In this document: positions 6,541-9,449 of the stretch, piece after piece | How the letters are laid out: each line of letters starts with the position of its first letter | How positions within the stretch are numbered: the stretch's first letter is position 1 | NCBI GenBank assembly: GCA_003353825.1 | Contig: PIVW01000208.1 | Location: 1-9,449 of the forward strand | Direction: 5' to 3' | Source: Chloroflexota bacterium | GTDB taxonomy: Bacteria; Chloroflexota; Anaerolineae; J102 | Length of the DNA stretch: 9,449 nucleotides | Notes under the pieces: generated by a model | The model's input: the letters and a program-made list of their open reading frames with translations, nothing else | Databases searched by the model: none | Told to the model about the DNA's origin: nothing | Program-made: the position numbers and the translations under genes

Positions 6541-7170
6541 TTATTGCACGCGTTCTTCAAGGTTCCGCAATGCTCGTTCCAGTTTACGTTGGCGCATGGC
6601 TACGGTGAGATCGCCGCGTGTGCGTTCGGTGACGCCTCGTACCATGTCGGTCTGGCGACGCAGGCCAGCGGTGATGGCGTCGGGAAAATCGATGGTGACC
6701 AGAACGCTGTAGATCTCATCCATAGTGAGGAAGAGCGCCTCTGCTTCTTCTAAATTGTCTTGGCGCATCAGATCGAGGGAGAAGCGGCGCATCTCACCCA
6801 CGGCTTCGGCCAAACCGCCAAGGTAGGCGCTGTAAGGAATATCAAGTTCGTCGGGTTCGGGCAGGGGGTCGTGGTGGATGAGCGCGTAGACGATGTGGGC
6901 TTCGGCCAGTTCTTTGAGTGAATCACGCGTGTAACCGGCATGATAAAGATCGGGATAGGGCTGCAGGTCGGTGGTCATCTCTCCGGCGAGGGTACGGGCT
7001 TGCTCAAGAAGGCCTACCGCTTCCTTAAAATCGTGGCGGTGGCTGGCGCGAATGCTAAGTGAGCAGTAGCGGATCAGTTCGCGCGAGCGTTTGAGAGCCT
7101 GATCCCGGGCGCTGTTCTTGATATCGAATTCAATGCGGATGCGATCGATGGTGGATTGGAGGTTATTCAT
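6541..7170 (-). CDS. Translin-family protein
   Basis: The 209-residue, mostly alpha-helical protein resembles prokaryotic relatives of eukaryotic translin/TRAX. These are ring- or barrel-forming proteins that bind single-stranded RNA or DNA, and some members have RNase activity. Family-like segments are RSRELIRYCSLSIRA (about 28-42), the EQARTLAGEM helix (56-65), LAEAHIVYALI (88-98), SAYLGGLAEAVGEMRR (114-129, with acidic E122 and E126), and DFPDAITAGLRRQTDMVRG (161-179). E122, E126 and nearby aspartates are candidates for metal-dependent catalysis, but I cannot align them reliably to the TRAX catalytic acids. The protein is likely cytoplasmic. It starts 18 nt after the DUF6951-like gene with no Shine-Dalgarno of its own, so the two are probably cotranscribed and coupled. 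The function in bacteria is largely undefined; nucleic-acid binding is the safest inference. Confidence 0.82.
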   Translation of the reverse strand: MNNLQSTIDRIRIEFDIKNSARDQALKRSRELIRYCSLSIRASHRHDFKEAVGLLEQARTLAGEMTTDLQPYPDLYHAGYTRDSLKELAEAHIVYALIHHDPLPEPDELDIPYSAYLGGLAEAVGEMRRFSLDLMRQDNLEEAEALFLTMDEIYSVLVTIDFPDAITAGLRRQTDMVRGVTERTRGDLTVAMRQRKLERALRNLEERVQ

Positions 7171-7188
7171 ATAGATTCGTTGGCTGTC

Positions 7189-7518
7189 TCAATCATCCTC
7201 TTTCGAAATCTTCATACTCACATCTGAGGGCAAGGCCAATCCCGTCGCAACCTCCACCGCTTTGATGATCCCCACCGGCACAGGGCAGGCCGAATGAGAG
7301 CAATATTCCCGCCCTTTGCTCAACGTCAATGGCCCATCGCCCCGCCGCAAGGCGATCTCCTGAAAGGCATCCACCTCCTCCAGATCGGCCGCCATCTTGC
7401 GAATAGCCGCACACTCGCTATCGATGTGAAGCTGGCAGTTGTAGGCGCCATCAACCAGGGTAGCGCGCACCGTGGTGGGCAAACCGCAAATGCCGGGATC
7501 GATTTCTACTTTGGCCAT
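7189..7518 (-). CDS. DUF6951-like small cysteine-containing protein
   Basis: The 109-residue protein opens with AKVEIDPGICGLPTTVRA and contains the core SECAAIRKMAADLEEVDAFQ (35-54), then CSHSACPVPVGIIKAVEVA (73-91) and LALPSDVSMKISK. I recognise this layout as a family of unknown function (DUF6951 in my memory) found in anaerobic bacteria, Chloroflexota and archaea. Conserved-looking C11, C28, C36, C73 and C78 with H75 suggest metal binding or a redox role, but no activity is known to me. There is no signal peptide or membrane segment. The start is supported by a good Shine-Dalgarno, AAGGA (plus 7526-7530), 7 nt before the ATG. It leads the two-gene unit with the translin-family gene. The name is from recall; the gene itself is secure. 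Confidence 0.8.
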   Translation of the reverse strand: MAKVEIDPGICGLPTTVRATLVDGAYNCQLHIDSECAAIRKMAADLEEVDAFQEIALRRGDGPLTLSKGREYCSHSACPVPVGIIKAVEVATGLALPSDVSMKISKEDD

Positions 7519-7525
7519 CTTGTTA

Positions 7526-7530
7526 TCCTT
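7526..7530 (-). promoter_or_regulatory. Shine-Dalgarno of the DUF6951-like gene
   Basis: AAGGA on the minus strand with 7-nt spacing to the ATG at 7516-7518. It is one of only two clear ribosome-binding sites in the window, which fits this gene being the first of its transcript. The other genes start without a visible one. Confidence 0.7.
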
Positions 7531-7629
7531 ATGGTTCGGGGGATTGAAGATTGGTTGATTGGAGGGTGGTTACTTATTACTTGTCTACTCGTTTCCTGCT
7601 AACTTAACGGGAGACGCATTGTAATTGGC

Positions 7630-7671
7630 GGCAACGTAAAACGCAACACGCACTACGCAACACGTGTAAAC
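7630..7671. repeat. Heptamer array (unit caacacg) overlapping the epimerase 3' end
   Basis: Six 7-bp units are visible: ggcaacg, taaaacg, caacacg, cactacg, caacacg, tgtaaac. The TAG stop of the epimerase gene (7653-7655) lies within the cactacg unit, so the last five or six codons are repeat sequence. The unit and orientation match the array at 6485-6526. Confidence 0.85.
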
Positions 7672-9188
7672 GGCAGCAAATGCTTGTCAAAATGCCTTTC
7701 CAGCACATCGTAATAAGTCTCTTCATTCTCCCTAAGCGTCATCAGCAACTCGGCGCCATAGGCGTCCAGCGCCGAGCCGTAGGTGACGTGCAACACCTGC
7801 CGGGCATCGAACTGATCAAGTAAACCGGCCAGCTCGGAATCAGCCAGGCTGTCAGGGTCTGGCACGCTGGCCAGCTCACCCGAAACATGGTACGTCGCCC
7901 GTTCCTCGGGATAACGTGCAATCGAAAGGTTAAGGATCTGTCGGAAAAGCTCGGGTTTGACCTCGGTTATCGCCCGTAATGCCTCCAGATAACTGGTGCC
8001 GGCGGTCTTGAGATGGACCAGGCCATCAGCCACCCTGGCGGCAATGGGGTAGATACTAAATTTGTCGGACCCCGAATGCAAACTGAGTTTGTAAGGTCCC
8101 ACGTTGCGAGCGATGGTAGCGTGTACAGCGAAGGAGGCTTCAAACGCTTCGAGATCGCCGATATAGTCGACCCCCTTCTCGAAATCGCCCACATACCTCG
8201 GCGCCAGACTCACCCATTCAACCCCCAGCCGTTTTAGTTCACTTGCCACAAAGAAATGTTCCTCAGCCGAAGTCACCGTTTCTGTCTCATCCACCGACAT
8301 CTCTAGCTCGAAGTTCTCGGTCTGTCCGGCCAGGTGGCGATACATCATCGCCGTATGAGCGATCGCCCGGCCATACTTGCCCGCAGCCCGGGCCAACGTC
8401 TCATGGTCGAAAACAAGCACCACGCCATCGCCGAGATCAAAGGTTTTATCCAGATAACGGCCGCTCAATTCTTGAGGGGTAATCTCCAGAGCATCCCAAG
8501 GTAACGCTGCTACAATCTCCTCAAGTCGGGCAGCCGGGGCCGTGTGCGCCTCGTTGTTGACATGATCGCCCGGATCGATGGTAAAGAAAGTGTATCCAGC
8601 CGCCACACAGATATCGATATGCTCGGGTGATTTAAGATGGTCGGCATCAGCGCCATGGCCCTGGCGCCAGCCTTCCTGAAACACCCCCCAGGTGGCATCG
8701 TCGATCACTTCCTGAGCTGTGCGGAAAGTACGGGCGTTCTCGCGCATGGATTGCTGGGCGAAGATGGGGGCGAGGCCGGTGTCACGCGCAGACCGGATGT
8801 GTCCTGGTGTGGCCAGCCCCAAGCGATCACCACACCCAGCCGAGGTTGCCAGACCCAAGGTCCGAGGTTTGGTGTAGGGTAGAGCCTGGTGTAACGCTTG
8901 GACATTGCCAGCATGGGTGGGGCAGATCTTAAACGTGAGATCTGCATCATCTATCATTATTGACATGGTCTCACCTTCAAAACTGTCGGCAATCGGGGCA
9001 TTTTGGTACAAAAGCAACAGGTATTTTTCGAGACCTTGCCGTCCCAGCCCGAAAAACGCATGATGTTCTACCGCTAACGACGATTCATATACTGACATAT
9101 CTGACAATTGTTCCAAAACACCGGCCACTGCCACAGCCCCCCCGAACGTTAGCGATCCTGGTTGATTCAAAGCATATAGATTAACCAT
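7653..9188 (-). CDS. uxaE: UxaE-like tagaturonate epimerase
   Basis: The 511-residue product resembles the tagaturonate epimerase family (UxaE), which converts D-tagaturonate to D-fructuronate in a galacturonate pathway first described in Thermotoga. Family-like segments, in residues from this start, are GLGRQGLEKYLLL near 47-59, FEGE near 70-73, CGDRLGLATPGH (119-130), GHGADADHLK (177-186) and TIDPGDHVN (203-211) with likely metal ligands, SVDETET (298-304), SLHSGSDKFSIYP (about 369-381) and HVTYGS (467-472). I chose the ATG at 9186-9188 because GGAG lies 8 nt upstream. An earlier ATG (9324-9326) would add 46 residues unlike an enzyme N-terminus. A later one (9096-9098) would still keep the whole recognisable core. 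The C-terminus (TRVA then stop) is encoded by a heptamer array. No other uronate gene is in the window. The family assignment is by recall of motifs. Confidence 0.78.
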   Translation of the reverse strand: MVNLYALNQPGSLTFGGAVAVAGVLEQLSDMSVYESSLAVEHHAFFGLGRQGLEKYLLLLYQNAPIADSFEGETMSIMIDDADLTFKICPTHAGNVQALHQALPYTKPRTLGLATSAGCGDRLGLATPGHIRSARDTGLAPIFAQQSMRENARTFRTAQEVIDDATWGVFQEGWRQGHGADADHLKSPEHIDICVAAGYTFFTIDPGDHVNNEAHTAPAARLEEIVAALPWDALEITPQELSGRYLDKTFDLGDGVVLVFDHETLARAAGKYGRAIAHTAMMYRHLAGQTENFELEMSVDETETVTSAEEHFFVASELKRLGVEWVSLAPRYVGDFEKGVDYIGDLEAFEASFAVHATIARNVGPYKLSLHSGSDKFSIYPIAARVADGLVHLKTAGTSYLEALRAITEVKPELFRQILNLSIARYPEERATYHVSGELASVPDPDSLADSELAGLLDQFDARQVLHVTYGSALDAYGAELLMTLRENEETYYDVLERHFDKHLLPFTRVA

Positions 9189-9196
9189 CAAATAGT

Positions 9197-9200
9197 CTCC
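9197..9200 (-). promoter_or_regulatory. Shine-Dalgarno deciding the epimerase start
   Basis: GGAG on the minus strand, 8 nt before the ATG at 9186-9188. The alternative starts at 9096-9098, 9216-9218 and 9324-9326 have only poorly spaced or adjacent purine runs, so this site favours the 511-residue product. Confidence 0.6.
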
Positions 9201-9349
9201 ATTATCAAATAACGTCATCCTCACAAATACTCGTAACTCAACTGGATATCGGGAGGTTTTCGAAAAACATGTGTTGCGTTTGGGCAAGCTGTCAAGCCCG
9301 CCCGTTGAGTTCGAAAAGAGCCACATTCCTTTAGGCGCTTACGCAAAAT

Positions 9350-9371
9350 CATCGACAGTTTTTTGTCGATG
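9350..9371. promoter_or_regulatory. Perfect 8-bp inverted repeat upstream of the epimerase gene
   Basis: CATCGACA (9350-9357) and TGTCGATG (9364-9371) form a perfect 8-bp dyad with a 6-nt gttttt loop. It lies about 160 bp upstream of the chosen start. On the minus strand it is followed by ATTTTG, a weak U-tract, so it could terminate transcription of a gene outside the window. A regulator operator for the epimerase gene is the other reading. Confidence 0.5.
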
Positions 9372-9372
9372 T

Positions 9373-9407
9373 GTGTGGCAAGTGGCACGTTGCAAGTGGC
9401 AAGTTCA
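9373..9407. repeat. Short heptamer array (unit aagtggc)
   Basis: Five 7-bp units are visible: gtgtggc, aagtggc, acgttgc, aagtggc, aagttca. They start 1 bp after the inverted repeat at 9350-9371. The remaining 42 bp to the window end hold no recognisable gene. Confidence 0.75.
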
Positions 9408-9449
9408 ACCTTGTCTGCAAGCGAAGTTGTACCTGCGACCTGCTACTTG

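Noticed and set aside
9266..9295. Promoter for the epimerase with a perfect TTGACA (plus 9290-9295)
   Set aside because: The best -10 at 18-bp spacing, CATGTT, matches only three of six positions.
9189..9326. N-terminal extension of the epimerase by 46 codons
   Set aside because: The sequence looks non-coding in character, and the best-spaced ribosome-binding site belongs to the ATG at 9186-9188.

Overview
The window looks like a chromosomal segment of a Chloroflexota bacterium, perhaps from the Anaerolineae or Caldilineae. This is an inference from gene content (a bacterial translin, a DUF6951-like protein, a UxaE-type epimerase, and a beta-repeat protein of a style I associate with that phylum) and from intergenic DNA full of short tandem repeats. 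I could not run a phylogenetic check. No tRNA, rRNA, CRISPR array, transposase or phage gene is visible.

All nine genes lie on the minus strand, so transcription runs from high to low coordinates. In that order they are: a UxaE-like tagaturonate epimerase (7653-9188); a small DUF6951-like cysteine protein (7189-7518) and a translin-family protein (6541-7170), 18 nt apart; a 79-residue protein that is the N-terminal third of a Cas4-like nuclease plus a membrane helix (6046-6285); an L,D-transpeptidase (5269-6039) starting 6 nt after it; a 175-residue protein with a membrane helix and the remaining Cas4-like nuclease core (4464-4991); histidyl-tRNA synthetase hisS (3145-4410); a 642-residue beta-repeat protein (1138-3066); and NAD kinase nadK (162-992).

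The standout is the split nuclease. The first Fe-S cysteine and the metal-ligand histidine of a Cas4/RecB-type enzyme sit in one membrane-anchored polypeptide. The D, ExK, QxxxY and last three cysteines sit in another, and a cell-wall enzyme gene lies between the two. No catalytic element appears lost. The predicted topologies would place both halves on the cytoplasmic face.

Most of the longer intergenic gaps carry short tandem arrays. Five have a 7-bp period with different unit sequences, and two have an 8-bp period. They flank start or stop codons closely. A plausible sigma-70-type promoter lies upstream of the first nuclease half, with an octamer array in the predicted leader. hisS and nadK are housekeeping genes. 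The other genes suggest envelope work (L,D-transpeptidase, repeat protein), nucleic-acid processing (split nuclease, translin) and uronate catabolism (UxaE), but there is no single obvious pathway.
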